Notes under the pieces: generated by a model
Seen by the model: only the letters and a program-made list of their open reading frames with translations
Database searches by the model: none
Told to the model about the DNA's origin: nothing
Made by a program: the position numbers and the translations under genes
Part shown: positions 7,933-19,000 of the stretch, one piece after another
Layout of the letters: each line of letters opens with the position of its first letter
Numbering within the stretch: position 1 is the stretch's first letter
Source: Fretibacterium fastidiosum
GTDB taxonomy: Bacteria > Synergistota > Synergistia > Synergistales > Aminobacteriaceae
Direction of reading: 5' to 3'
Assembly: GCF_964642095.1 (NCBI RefSeq)
Contig: NZ_OZ209244.1
Coordinates: forward strand, 1,240,001-1,304,000
Length of the DNA stretch: 64,000 bases

Positions 7933-8943
7933 ATGGGTAAGACCCTGTATCTCTTGAGCTCAGGAGCGCTGCGGCGCAAGGACAACACGCTGTTTGTGGA
8001 GAGGGCGGGCGAGCCGGGGCAAAAACCGCGCTTCCTGCCCGTGGAGACGACGGACGAGATCATGGTGCTGGGTGACCTGGAGCTCAACAAGAGCCTTTTG
8101 GAGTTTTTGACCCAAAAGCAGATCATCCTCCATTTCTTCAACTATCATGGTTATTACGCCGGGACCTACTACCCGCGCGAGCACATGAACTCAGGAGCCG
8201 TCATCCTGGCTCAGGCAGCGCACTGCATGGATGGAGGCAAGCGTCACGCGCTGGCCTCGGCCCTCATCGTCGGCGCGATTCAGAACATGCGCAAGGTGGT
8301 GGGATACTACCAGCGTCGGGCCTCGCTGGACGTCCAGGACATTCTGGAGGACCTGGAGCGTTTCGAGGACCTGGCGCCGCGGAGCGAGGACGTCCCCGGC
8401 CTGATGGGAATCGAAGGCAACGCCCGAAATCGGTACTATCAATTCTTCGATCGGTTGGTTCAGGACGAGGCGTTCAAGATGCTGGAGCGGACCCGCCGCC
8501 CGCCGACCAACCGCATGAACGCGCTGATCAGCTTTCTGAACTCCATGTGCTACATTCTGGCGCTGTCGCAGATCTACAGGACGCACCTGGACCCTCGCAT
8601 CGGCTTCCTGCACGAGACGAACTTTCGGCGGTTCAGCCTGAATTTGGATATTGCGGAGATATTCAAGCCGATCCTCGTCGACCGCCTGATCTTTTCTCTG
8701 GTCAACAAGCGTGAGATTCAGGAGAAGCACTTTGAAAAGGAAACGGGCGGCGGCATCTACCTGAACGACCGGGGGCGCGAGGTCGTCCTGCGCGCCTGGG
8801 AGGCGCGGGTCAATGAAACGATCGAGCATCCGCGTTTGAAGCGCAACGTCAGCTATCGGGGTCTGGTGCGCATGGAGGCCTATAAGATCCAGAAGCACAT
8901 TCTGGGCGACGCACCCTACGAGCCCTTTGTGAGCAGGTGGTGA
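7933..8943 (+). CDS. cas1: Cas1 integrase
   Basis: Cas1 inserts new spacers at the leader end of the array together with Cas2. The 336-residue protein carries the metal-binding residues E161 (MGIEGNARNRYY), H227 (GFLHETN) and the D239/E242 motif (LDIAEIFKP). Its N-terminal beta domain begins KTLYLLSSGALRRKDNTL. A strong ribosome site (GAGGGGGGAGGGG) precedes the ATG. Full length and apparently active. Confidence 0.95.
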   Translation: MGKTLYLLSSGALRRKDNTLFVERAGEPGQKPRFLPVETTDEIMVLGDLELNKSLLEFLTQKQIILHFFNYHGYYAGTYYPREHMNSGAVILAQAAHCMDGGKRHALASALIVGAIQNMRKVVGYYQRRASLDVQDILEDLERFEDLAPRSEDVPGLMGIEGNARNRYYQFFDRLVQDEAFKMLERTRRPPTNRMNALISFLNSMCYILALSQIYRTHLDPRIGFLHETNFRRFSLNLDIAEIFKPILVDRLIFSLVNKREIQEKHFEKETGGGIYLNDRGREVVLRAWEARVNETIEHPRLKRNVSYRGLVRMEAYKIQKHILGDAPYEPFVSRW

Positions 8944-8944
8944 G

Positions 8945-9208
8945 GTGTTTGTCCTGATGTTCTATGACGTGGGGGAGAAGCGCGTCGGCAAGGTCCTGAA
9001 GACGGCGCGGCGCTACCTCACGTGGATTCAGAACTCGGTGTTGGAGGGGGAATTGACGCCCGCTTCCATGGCCGCACTGAAGATGGACGTACACAAGGTG
9101 CTGGACCTGCAATATGATAGCGTGCTATTCTACATGTGGCGCACGGAGCGCTATATGTCGCGCGAGGTCCTTGGCGTGGAGCGCGGAGAGACGGATTTTC
9201 TGGTGTAG
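8945..9208 (+). CDS. cas2: Cas2 adaptation subunit
   Basis: Cas2 is the structural partner of Cas1 in spacer integration. The 87-residue protein starts FVLMFYDVGEKRVGKVLK, with the conserved aspartate after the first beta strand, and contains the QNSVLEGELT strand typical of Cas2. The GTG start lies 1 nt after the cas1 stop. It is the last gene of the operon; a terminator follows. Confidence 0.93.
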   Translation: MFVLMFYDVGEKRVGKVLKTARRYLTWIQNSVLEGELTPASMAALKMDVHKVLDLQYDSVLFYMWRTERYMSREVLGVERGETDFLV

Positions 9209-9219
9209 TGGGCGGGAAC

Positions 9220-9253
9220 GGGCTGGAGCGAGCTGAAACAATCCAGCCCTTTT
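9220..9253 (+). terminator. intrinsic terminator of the cas operon
   Basis: The stem GGGCTGGA (9220-9227) pairs with TCCAGCCC (9242-9249) over a 14-nt loop and is followed by TTTT. It lies 12 bp after cas2 and separates the operon from the CRISPR leader. Confidence 0.75.
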
Positions 9254-9266
9254 GAGGTCCTGCGGC

Positions 9267-9391
9267 GCAAATTGACAACTTCACAGCAGGTTTCAATTTC
9301 TGCGTCGCCCCTGATGGATAAAAGGGCAGGGGCCGGCGCAGTTGACTGATTGGTCGAATTGAAAGAAACGGTTTCCGCCTTGATGCAACGG
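9267..9391 (+). promoter_or_regulatory. leader of the small CRISPR array
   Basis: It holds a 45-bp block (9267-9311) identical to one in the giant array's leader (9884-9928). Within the block, AAATTGA and TCAATTT form inverted arms, and TTGACA could be a -35 box. The last 12 bp before the first repeat (TTGATGCAACGG, 9380-9391) match the other leader at 10 of 12 positions. That makes them a candidate leader-anchoring site for Cas1-Cas2. Confidence 0.65.
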
Positions 9392-9616
9392 CTTTTAAAG
9401 CTTCCTTTAGCAGGGTTGGAAACTTGTCCCGGCATCCTACGGACGGGTTGGGACAATACACTTTTAAAGCTTCCTTTAGCAGGGTTGGAAACGGCTCTAC
9501 GGGAATCGGGTCGATGGGGGCAAGATGCCTTTTAAAGCTTCCTTTAGCAGGGTTGGAAACCGGCAAGGACACCTCCTTCCGCGATATTCTGCCAGCTTTT
9601 TTAAAGAGGGTGGAAC
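9392..9616 (+). CRISPR. small CRISPR array, 3 full repeats plus a degenerate terminal repeat
   Basis: Three identical 32-bp repeats lie at 9392-9423, 9461-9492 and 9529-9560. Each starts CTTTTAAAGCTTCC and ends AGCAGGGTTGGAAAC. Spacers are 37, 36 and 35 nt. A fourth, shortened repeat (9596-9616, missing its middle) ends the array. The repeat differs from the giant array's 30-bp repeat but shares the GGAAAC handle and CTTCCTT core. The degenerate pair before cas8b resembles this 32-bp type more closely. Confidence 0.93.
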
Positions 9617-9711
9617 TTGATCTCCAACGATAGGGCCATCCGAGCGTATTTGGATGTACAATGGAATAGGATTGAAGGCGGCGCTGCCGGCGTGCGTGTT
9701 TCGGCACGGGG

Positions 9712-9873
9712 ATGGCGTACCGTGCTGCTGTAGAAGCTCGGTCCTTGTGCCATTTTTTGATGGAGCAGCGCTTCGTTGAGCGCATCCTGAACGTGTTTGA
9801 AGCGCATGACGAGAGCGGTTTTTGCCCGTGTCCCGTGCCCTTTAGGGCTGAAAAGTTACATAATCAGCCTTAA
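9712..9873 (+). CDS. small ORF of unknown function between the two arrays
   Basis: An ATG at 9712 opens a 53-codon frame ending at 9873. Its second half (from an internal ATG at 9760) reads MEQRFVERILNVFEAHDESG and continues FCPCPVPFRAEKLHNQP, which looks more protein-like than random. No ribosome site of note precedes it. It may be a real small gene, the remnant of a longer one, or chance. The rest of 9617-9883 shows nothing else recognisable. Confidence 0.25.
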   Translation: MAYRAAVEARSLCHFLMEQRFVERILNVFEAHDESGFCPCPVPFRAEKLHNQP

Positions 9874-9883
9874 GGCTTATTCT

Positions 9884-10082
9884 GCAAATTGACAACTTCA
9901 CAGCAGGTTTCAATTTCTGCGTCGCCCCATGATAGTGTAAAAGGCCTGGAGGGGCGACGCAGGTTTAAAAACATCGTTGACCCTTGTTACAGCAGTGTTG
10001 ATTTTTAATTTTGATCCAGCCGGATATCGGCATAGTGTGGTACAATCTCTTAAAGAAGCTTGTTCCTGTCTTGACGTAACGG
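9884..10082 (+). promoter_or_regulatory. leader of the giant CRISPR array
   Basis: The first 45 bp (9884-9928) are identical to 9267-9311. CTGCGTCGCCCC near 9917-9928 and its exact inverse near 9952-9963 form a 12-bp-arm palindrome, a possible hairpin or integration-factor site. An extended -10 element (TGG followed by TACAAT, 10041-10046) could start the array transcript. TTGACGTAACGG (10071-10082) touches the first repeat and matches the small array's proximal motif at 10 of 12 positions. Confidence 0.65.
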
Positions 10083-13000
10083 CTTCCTAAACTTCCTTAG
10101 AGGGATGGAAACTTGTTGGGATGGTGGACAATATAATATCCACCAGTCTTCCTAAACTTCCTTAGAGGGATGGAAACGACAGCTCGCAGGTCCCCGCCAG
10201 GTATGCCGGGACCCTTCCTAAACTTCCTTAGAGGGATGGAAACTACATCGTCCTCGACCTCCTCGTCGTGTCGTGCCCAGCTTCCTAAACTTCCTTAGAG
10301 GGATGGAAACAAGGATGACCATACAAGCGACAGGAGGTGCTCCATGCTTCCTAAACTTCCTTAGAGGGATGGAAACTGGTGGCCCTGTCGAGGTGCGGGC
10401 AAACAGGCGGAACTTCCTAAACTTCCTTAGAGGGATGGAAACCGGATTCCTGAATGCGAATCGGATGCCGCTTCGTGCCTTCCTAAACTTCCTTAGAGGG
10501 ATGGAAACAAGGGCTCCGAAGACCTTCTCCCTCAAAACCCCATCCCTTCCTAAACTTCCTTAGAGGGATGGAAACGGTAATCGGCCTCGACTTTCACCGA
10601 CAAGGTTTTCTTCTTCCTAAACTTCCTTAGAGGGATGGAAACAGGTCAAGCTTACGCGAAAGATAAACGTCCAGATCGACTTCCTAAACTTCCTTAGAGG
10701 GATGGAAACTACCCACACTCCCTAAGCGCATAGGCGATATGGCGCCACTTCCTAAACTTCCTTAGAGGGATGGAAACGTCGAACGCGAACGAAGAACGCA
10801 AGACGCGCTGGAGCCTTCCTAAACTTCCTTAGAGGGATGGAAACTCCGCGCCTCTGGCGGAACTTCATCAAGGAGGCGGAGCTTCCTAAACTTCCTTAGA
10901 GGGATGGAAACAAGATACGAGTGTTCCACGTTCGCCTCAGGGGCGTTCTTCCTAAACTTCCTTAGAGGGATGGAAACCAGGGCTCGCCCTGCAGAGCCTC
11001 CTGGAGCACGGGGTTCTTCCTAAACTTCCTTAGAGGGATGGAAACAGTATTGTGAGATGGCGAAGAAGAGGCTTGAGGAGCTCTTCCTAAACTTCCTTAG
11101 AGGGATGGAAACATGACGATCCTCTCCGGGAACACATCGATTCGCTCCTTCCTAAACTTCCTTAGAGGGATGGAAACTAGCCCATATCCCTTGATACAAT
11201 ATCCGTATTCCCAACTTCCTAAACTTCCTTAGAGGGATGGAAACAGGAGAAAATTTCGGAACTTCGGGAGAACGCTGAGGCCTTCCTAAACTTCCTTAGA
11301 GGGATGGAAACTCCGTGGAGCTGCAGAGGCCCTCCAGAATCAGCCCCGCTTCCTAAACTTCCTTAGAGGGATGGAAACGTAAAAAAACTGCAAAAATGGG
11401 CTCTCAGAGCGTCACCCTTCCTAAACTTCCTTAGAGGGATGGAAACCCTTCTCTTTTGTAGTCATTTTTGTTCCTCCTATTTCTTCCTAAACTTCCTTAG
11501 AGGGATGGAAACTCTGCATGGGGACAGGGTGTATCTACCTTCCCTATATCTTCCTAAACTTCCTTAGAGGGATGGAAACAGTACTTGAAAACACTCGTCT
11601 TCTTTGACTTGGGGCTCTTCCTAAACTTCCTTAGAGGGATGGAAACTGAGGAAGCAGGGATCGGTGTAAACACAGACAGTGACCTTCCTAAACTTCCTTA
11701 GAGGGATGGAAACCTGAGTCTTCCCGTGGTAGGCGTCATAAACACTGATTCTTCCTAAACTTCCTTAGAGGGATGGAAACTTCATTCTGCAGCCTCCTCA
11801 CTCGATTACAGTTCCCTTCCTAAACTTCCTTAGAGGGATGGAAACATGGGGGACAGGAAGATGCGGGCGAAGGCTTCGATGCTTCCTAAACTTCCTTAGA
11901 GGGATGGAAACTCGCAGACGATTGGGATATGAGGTCCCGGCCTGCAGCCTTCCTAAACTTCCTTAGAGGGATGGAAACGCATTTGCAACACTTTCCTCAA
12001 GTGCTAAGAGAAAACCTTCCTAAACTTCCTTAGAGGGATGGAAACGGGAACATGGGATAGATAGATCGGAAAAGTGCAGGCTACTTCCTAAACTTCCTTA
12101 GAGGGATGGAAACTAAGGTGAGTCATAGCAACGGTTTTGCGGACCCAATTCTTCCTAAACTTCCTTAGAGGGATGGAAACTTCAGGAAGGCGACGAAGGC
12201 CTCCCCGATTTCCATCTTCCTAAACTTCCTTAGAGGGATGGAAACTCCGTAGAGCTGTAGAGGCCCTCCAAGATCAATCCTGCTTCCTAAACTTCCTTAG
12301 AGGGATGGAAACATGCAGAAGTGGCCGCAGAGCTCGCGGCGATCGAGCTTCCTAAACTTCCTTAGAGGGATGGAAACTTTCCCGGAGACCGCCAAGCTGT
12401 CGAGACCGGCGTGCTTCCTAAACTTCCTTAGAGGGATGGAAACACAAACTCCATTGTGCACACATATCCGTACCACAGGCCCTTCCTAAACTTCCTTAGA
12501 GGGATGGAAACCAGAATGTGGGCGACTCCGAAGGCCGGGGACGCAACTTCCTAAACTTCCTTAGAGGGATGGAAACCCCGGTGTGGCCAGCGTGTACGGG
12601 AGCCTGGACCTTCTTCCTAAACTTCCTTAGAGGGATGGAAACTTTTCCTTCCCTTCATAAGCCCTCTTGGAGCTTGGATTCTTCCTAAACTTCCTTAGAG
12701 GGATGGAAACAAATGAGCTCTGAGGAAGTGGACGCCCGGCTGCGGCACTTCCTAAACTTCCTTAGAGGGATGGAAACTGATGTGGGCGCAGCCTTCGAGA
12801 CTGGAATTGTACACCTTCCTAAACTTCCTTAGAGGGATGGAAACCAGTCTCGCCGGACGGTCGTACGCTGTCGGGGAAACTCTTCCTAAACTTCCTTAGA
12901 GGGATGGAAACATGCCATTCGTCTGTATCACAGGCTGCACGGCTTTAACCTTCCTAAACTTCCTTAGAGGGATGGAAACAGGTCCACGATGCGGGAAGCA

Positions 13001-16000
13001 AGCCGTACCATGGTCCTTCCTAAACTTCCTTAGAGGGATGGAAACTAAATATAGGTCCTGCAAGGGACCACACAAAATGAACTTCCTAAACTTCCTTAGA
13101 GGGATGGAAACATCCTGATATTTTCCCTCAGCGACAACACTTTACGCCTTCCTAAACTTCCTTAGAGGGATGGAAACTAGGTAGCTGTAAGACCGGTCGT
13201 ACCAACGGTTTAGCTCTTCCTAAACTTCCTTAGAGGGATGGAAACTCGTAAGCGATAGCCCTTTCAAGCCAATCCCACTCCTTCCTAAACTTCCTTAGAG
13301 GGATGGAAACTCGCTACTGCCATGCGACGGAAGAGTCGAGGCGGGGCACTTCCTAAACTTCCTTAGAGGGATGGAAACGCGCAAAGGTTAACAGAGGAAT
13401 ATCCCCCTGGCTTACTTCCTAAACTTCCTTAGAGGGATGGAAACTCAAGGTCTTCGGCGAGGTGTTTGAGGCTATGGCTACTTCCTAAACTTCCTTAGAG
13501 GGATGGAAACCAAGCTCGCCTCCGCCCCAGGACAAAAGCGGACACCTTCCTAAACTTCCTTAGAGGGATGGAAACCCGGAGGTGAATGACACCAGCACGG
13601 CATCACCGGGCTTCCTAAACTTCCTTAGAGGGATGGAAACGATGGCGCTTTCGTCTTCCTTCGGGGCCTCCAGCCAGCTTCCTAAACTTCCTTAGAGGGA
13701 TGGAAACCCATTGCCGGAAGGGGCGCCCAAACCGCTCGCCGACTTCCTAAACTTCCTTAGAGGGATGGAAACCAGAGTACCTCAATGCCCACTCTGGGAT
13801 GGCCGGGCTTCCTAAACTTCCTTAGAGGGATGGAAACCAGAAAAGGCAGCGGCAATGAAGGGCTCCCAGGTTAACTTCCTAAACTTCCTTAGAGGGATGG
13901 AAACAAGATATGATTTTTTCAGCAAAAACAAGAGGTTTTTCCTTCCTAAACTTCCTTAGAGGGATGGAAACGGGTCTTGGTATTCGCTGCGCTTTGGGAG
14001 CATCTCTGCTTCCTAAACTTCCTTAGAGGGATGGAAACCTGTCCTCGTAGGTGGCGGAATACTCGTAAAGCTCGCCTTCCTAAACTTCCTTAGAGGGATG
14101 GAAACCCGCAGTCGGCGGGGTCGTGCAGGTCCCCGGAGACGCTTCCTAAACTTCCTTAGAGGGATGGAAACGTACTGGGTTGACTGGCTGGACCTGCCCC
14201 CCATCCACCCTTCCTAAACTTCCTTAGAGGGATGGAAACGCGTCGCCCCGGCCTTCATAATTTTGGATACGACATCCTTCCTAAACTTCCTTAGAGGGAT
14301 GGAAACCAAAACAGCAAAGGAGACGCCCCACAAAGAAACCGCTTCCTAAACTTCCTTAGAGGGATGGAAACCGGATATCTTCAACAACGCCTCGAATCAA
14401 TCCGCCTTCTTCCTAAACTTCCTTAGAGGGATGGAAACCGGATGAACTGCCGATTCGACGGCGGAAGCCGCCCTCTTCCTAAACTTCCTTAGAGGGATGG
14501 AAACTACGCCGCTGGAACGAACGGCACGCGGCATCGAGGACTTCCTAAACTTCCTTAGAGGGATGGAAACGCTGAACGCTTCGCGGCCCTCGTCCTCGCT
14601 AAGTGCTTCCTAAACTTCCTTAGAGGGATGGAAACGCTGAACGCTTCGCGGCCCTCGTCCTCGCTAAGTGCTCTTCCTAAACTTCCTTAGAGGGATGGAA
14701 ACAACATGGCCTCATAGGTCCCGGTCATGTTCGGATGGGCTTCCTAAACTTCCTTAGAGGGATGGAAACTGGCTACGAGTTCAGGTCTGCCGGTATCTTT
14801 TCCTTCTTCCTAAACTTCCTTAGAGGGATGGAAACCAGATACTCGGCGGCGCCGCAACAAGCGTCATGAACGCTTCCTAAACTTCCTTAGAGGGATGGAA
14901 ACCGCCGACGCCTCGGCGGACGAGGCATGGCACATCCCGCTTCCTAAACTTCCTTAGAGGGATGGAAACCGATACTCCGCAGCGTCGCCCTCCCAGAAGA
15001 TACGAGGCTTCCTAAACTTCCTTAGAGGGATGGAAACGACAACCGAGTGTCCACGAAAAGCACCCAGTCGCCATCTTCCTAAACTTCCTTAGAGGGATGG
15101 AAACCGCATGAATTCACTCCCGGCTATGGCCGCGATGCGGCTTCCTAAACTTCCTTAGAGGGATGGAAACTGATGGGGAGGCGGAACCCGACGAGGAGGA
15201 ACCTTCGCTTCCTAAACTTCCTTAGAGGGATGGAAACTTACATTCGCCACGGCTCGTCTAAACGCGCTCACGCTTCCTAAACTTCCTTAGAGGGATGGAA
15301 ACTCGTAGGGGGTGATGCGAAGTCGGGAGACAATTCTCCTTCCTAAACTTCCTTAGAGGGATGGAAACCACCTGCGACCCTGATGTCTTCGCCCAACGTC
15401 GCAGGCTCTTCCTAAACTTCCTTAGAGGGATGGAAACTACAGGGCATCACTAACAGCATCGGGCCATTCATGTCCTTCCTAAACTTCCTTAGAGGGATGG
15501 AAACCGTCATGGGGAATCTGACGGGCAGTGGACCGAGGAACTTCCTAAACTTCCTTAGAGGGATGGAAACATGCGCCGGTCGTCGTGCGAGAACTCCCCG
15601 ATCTTGCTTCCTAAACTTCCTTAGAGGGATGGAAACGAATGCTGGTGGCAGGAATCCTGTTTGATGCGGTACCTTCCTAAACTTCCTTAGAGGGATGGAA
15701 ACCGAGGATATCACTGCTCTGGCTGAGCAATTCGGCATCCTTCCTAAACTTCCTTAGAGGGATGGAAACGGCTGAAACGGTCGGAGTCCGGAGGCGGGGT
15801 CGGCATCTTCCTAAACTTCCTTAGAGGGATGGAAACACGATTTTGTGCCTCGTTTTGTGCCTCATCAATGAACTTCCTAAACTTCCTTAGAGGGATGGAA
15901 ACTAGCTCTATCACGGCAGAGCGCAGGCCAACGCGTGGCTTCCTAAACTTCCTTAGAGGGATGGAAACAGCGTCTTGGAGGCGATCTGCGTCTCTCCTAT

Positions 16001-19000
16001 CCACGCTTCCTAAACTTCCTTAGAGGGATGGAAACGTCGGCCCCCCGCGATCAGCCCGCGACCTCGGCTTCCTTCCTAAACTTCCTTAGAGGGATGGAAA
16101 CCGCTGAGGGGCATACGCTCCAGCAGGTCGGCGAAGTACTTCCTAAACTTCCTTAGAGGGATGGAAACCGTTGACCGGCATCCTGGGTGGAGATGTCGTA
16201 TCCCTTCCTAAACTTCCTTAGAGGGATGGAAACAAGGTCGATGAGATTGGAATAGGGCGTGGAGTTGTCCTTCCTAAACTTCCTTAGAGGGATGGAAACC
16301 GACTACGCGCAGCATGTGGCCATTGGAGAAAGCCTCCTTCCTAAACTTCCTTAGAGGGATGGAAACCACGCTTCCTTCCCCCGCTACATCCAAGGGGCTG
16401 TCCTTCCTAAACTTCCTTAGAGGGATGGAAACTCGCTGCCGGGCTCGGTGTCCGAGGAAGCCATGAAGCTTCCTAAACTTCCTTAGAGGGATGGAAACTT
16501 TACCCAGCGTAACGGTTTAAGGAGGTGTCGTCGCTTCCTAAACTTCCTTAGAGGGATGGAAACTGCCAAGCAGGGACCTCCCGGCCCGCGGGGCCCTGTG
16601 CTTCCTAAACTTCCTTAGAGGGATGGAAACATGCATGATCAACGAAATTCTTAAGTGTTTGTTTGCGCTTCCTAAACTTCCTTAGAGGGATGGAAACGCA
16701 GGACACCATACTTCTTGCCTTGCCAGCTCTTCGGCTTCCTAAACTTCCTTAGAGGGATGGAAACATCTGATTCGGACGAAGGACAAGGACGGGCGCGGGC
16801 TTCCTAAACTTCCTTAGAGGGATGGAAACATACGTCGCCAGTGAACACCAGGTAATCCTGCTCGCCTTCCTAAACTTCCTTAGAGGGATGGAAACCAAGC
16901 CCCTTGAATGCCTGGGGGAATCGCTGAAACGCCTTCCTAAACTTCCTTAGAGGGATGGAAACTGCTGTGGGGGATAGTAAAGTGGCGACCTCCCTAGCTT
17001 CCTAAACTTCCTTAGAGGGATGGAAACAGCAGCGCCAGGGCGTCCTCGTCCGCCTCCAGCACGCTTCCTAAACTTCCTTAGAGGGATGGAAACCCAGGCG
17101 TTCCATCAGAACCGCGAGGCGTGGGACCTGCTTCCTAAACTTCCTTAGAGGGATGGAAACATCGTTTCCATGGTCTTCTCCTCCTGCGGCCCGTGGCCTT
17201 CCTAAACTTCCTTAGAGGGATGGAAACCCTGGGCGCGCAGAAGCTGGCGATCAAGCCGCCACTCCTTCCTAAACTTCCTTAGAGGGATGGAAACGTCGTC
17301 GGAGCTGAGGTTGTTCTGTGCTGTGGGGGCTTCCTAAACTTCCTTAGAGGGATGGAAACAGGCTGGGAAGCTGCCCAACCTGGCGTACTGCAAGCCTTCC
17401 TAAACTTCCTTAGAGGGATGGAAACATGTGGTGCTCTGCGCAGAACTGCGAGCTGCTCTTCCTTCCTAAACTTCCTTAGAGGGATGGAAACGATGACGCC
17501 TGAGCCGGGCGTCTGGGGCGATCTGGAGCTTCCTAAACTTCCTTAGAGGGATGGAAACTCCCAGACCTACGGGCTGGACCCGTTCGCCAAGGAAACTTCC
17601 TAAACTTCCTTAGAGGGATGGAAACAAAAAATCCGAAGGGGGTTGGGGTTATGAGCGAAGAACCTTCCTAAACTTCCTTAGAGGGATGGAAACCGAGCCC
17701 CTGCGGTTCCAGTTTACCGGTGAGGGCGAACTTCCTAAACTTCCTTAGAGGGATGGAAACAGCCCTTGTGCCAGATACCCACCAGGTCCTGAACGGACTT
17801 CCTAAACTTCCTTAGAGGGATGGAAACCCTAAAAATCAATGACCATTTGGGCGTTGTTTTTACCTTCCTAAACTTCCTTAGAGGGATGGAAACCACCGAT
17901 CATTTCCATCCCCCCCTACGCCCACACCCCTTCCTAAACTTCCTTAGAGGGATGGAAACTTACCGGCATGAGATCGAGGTCGAATCATGAGGACGCTTCC
18001 TAAACTTCCTTAGAGGGATGGAAACCGCCTCGCACTTGACGAACTTCACAGCCTCGCTGTTCTTCCTAAACTTCCTTAGAGGGATGGAAACAAAGGAGGC
18101 AACATGAACGCGATTCGGAAGCTCCGCCTTCCTAAACTTCCTTAGAGGGATGGAAACCAGCTTGTTAAGACGGGAGATTTTGAGGGCGTCAAGCTTCCTA
18201 AACTTCCTTAGAGGGATGGAAACCTAGGTCATTGCGAGCTCTATGGAAGGCTGTTCTTTTCTTCCTAAACTTCCTTAGAGGGATGGAAACCCTGAACCAA
18301 AGACCGGACAGGAAGCAGGTCCATGCGCTTCCTAAACTTCCTTAGAGGGATGGAAACGTGTCAAACAGGCGCTCGGCGAGTTTCTGTGCCCCCTTCCTAA
18401 ACTTCCTTAGAGGGATGGAAACACCTGCTTCAGATACCCTGCCATGAGCTTCGCTGAGCCCTTCCTAAACTTCCTTAGAGGGATGGAAACAGCAACAGCA
18501 CAATCAATCGCAAACTGGCCTGTCTTTCTTCCTAAACTTCCTTAGAGGGATGGAAACCACCGCCCATACTATACCAACCCATCAACGAAAGGACCTTCCT
18601 AAACTTCCTTAGAGGGATGGAAACCTAACACGATGACTCATGCCGGAATCATCACCGATACTTCCTAAACTTCCTTAGAGGGATGGAAACTGCATGACGA
18701 CGGGACGGTCTTCGTCAACGTCAGTGGCCTTCCTAAACTTCCTTAGAGGGATGGAAACTCTCGTGATACAATAAAGGTCCTCCTAGCTATTCGACTTCCT
18801 AAACTTCCTTAGAGGGATGGAAACCGAATGCCGCGGTCTTTGGGCCTGGTTCTCCCCAGGCTTCCTAAACTTCCTTAGAGGGATGGAAACCGCTAACTCG
18901 CCTCAGGCTGAGTCCCGCCAGTCGACTTCCTAAACTTCCTTAGAGGGATGGAAACTAGCTCCCCTCCTCCACCTCAAACACGCAGGTCTCGTCCTTCCTA

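Noticed and set aside
9617..9733. TTG-started 38-codon frame after the small array
   Set aside because: It begins within the degenerate terminal repeat, has no recognisable features, and overlaps the better candidate at 9712.
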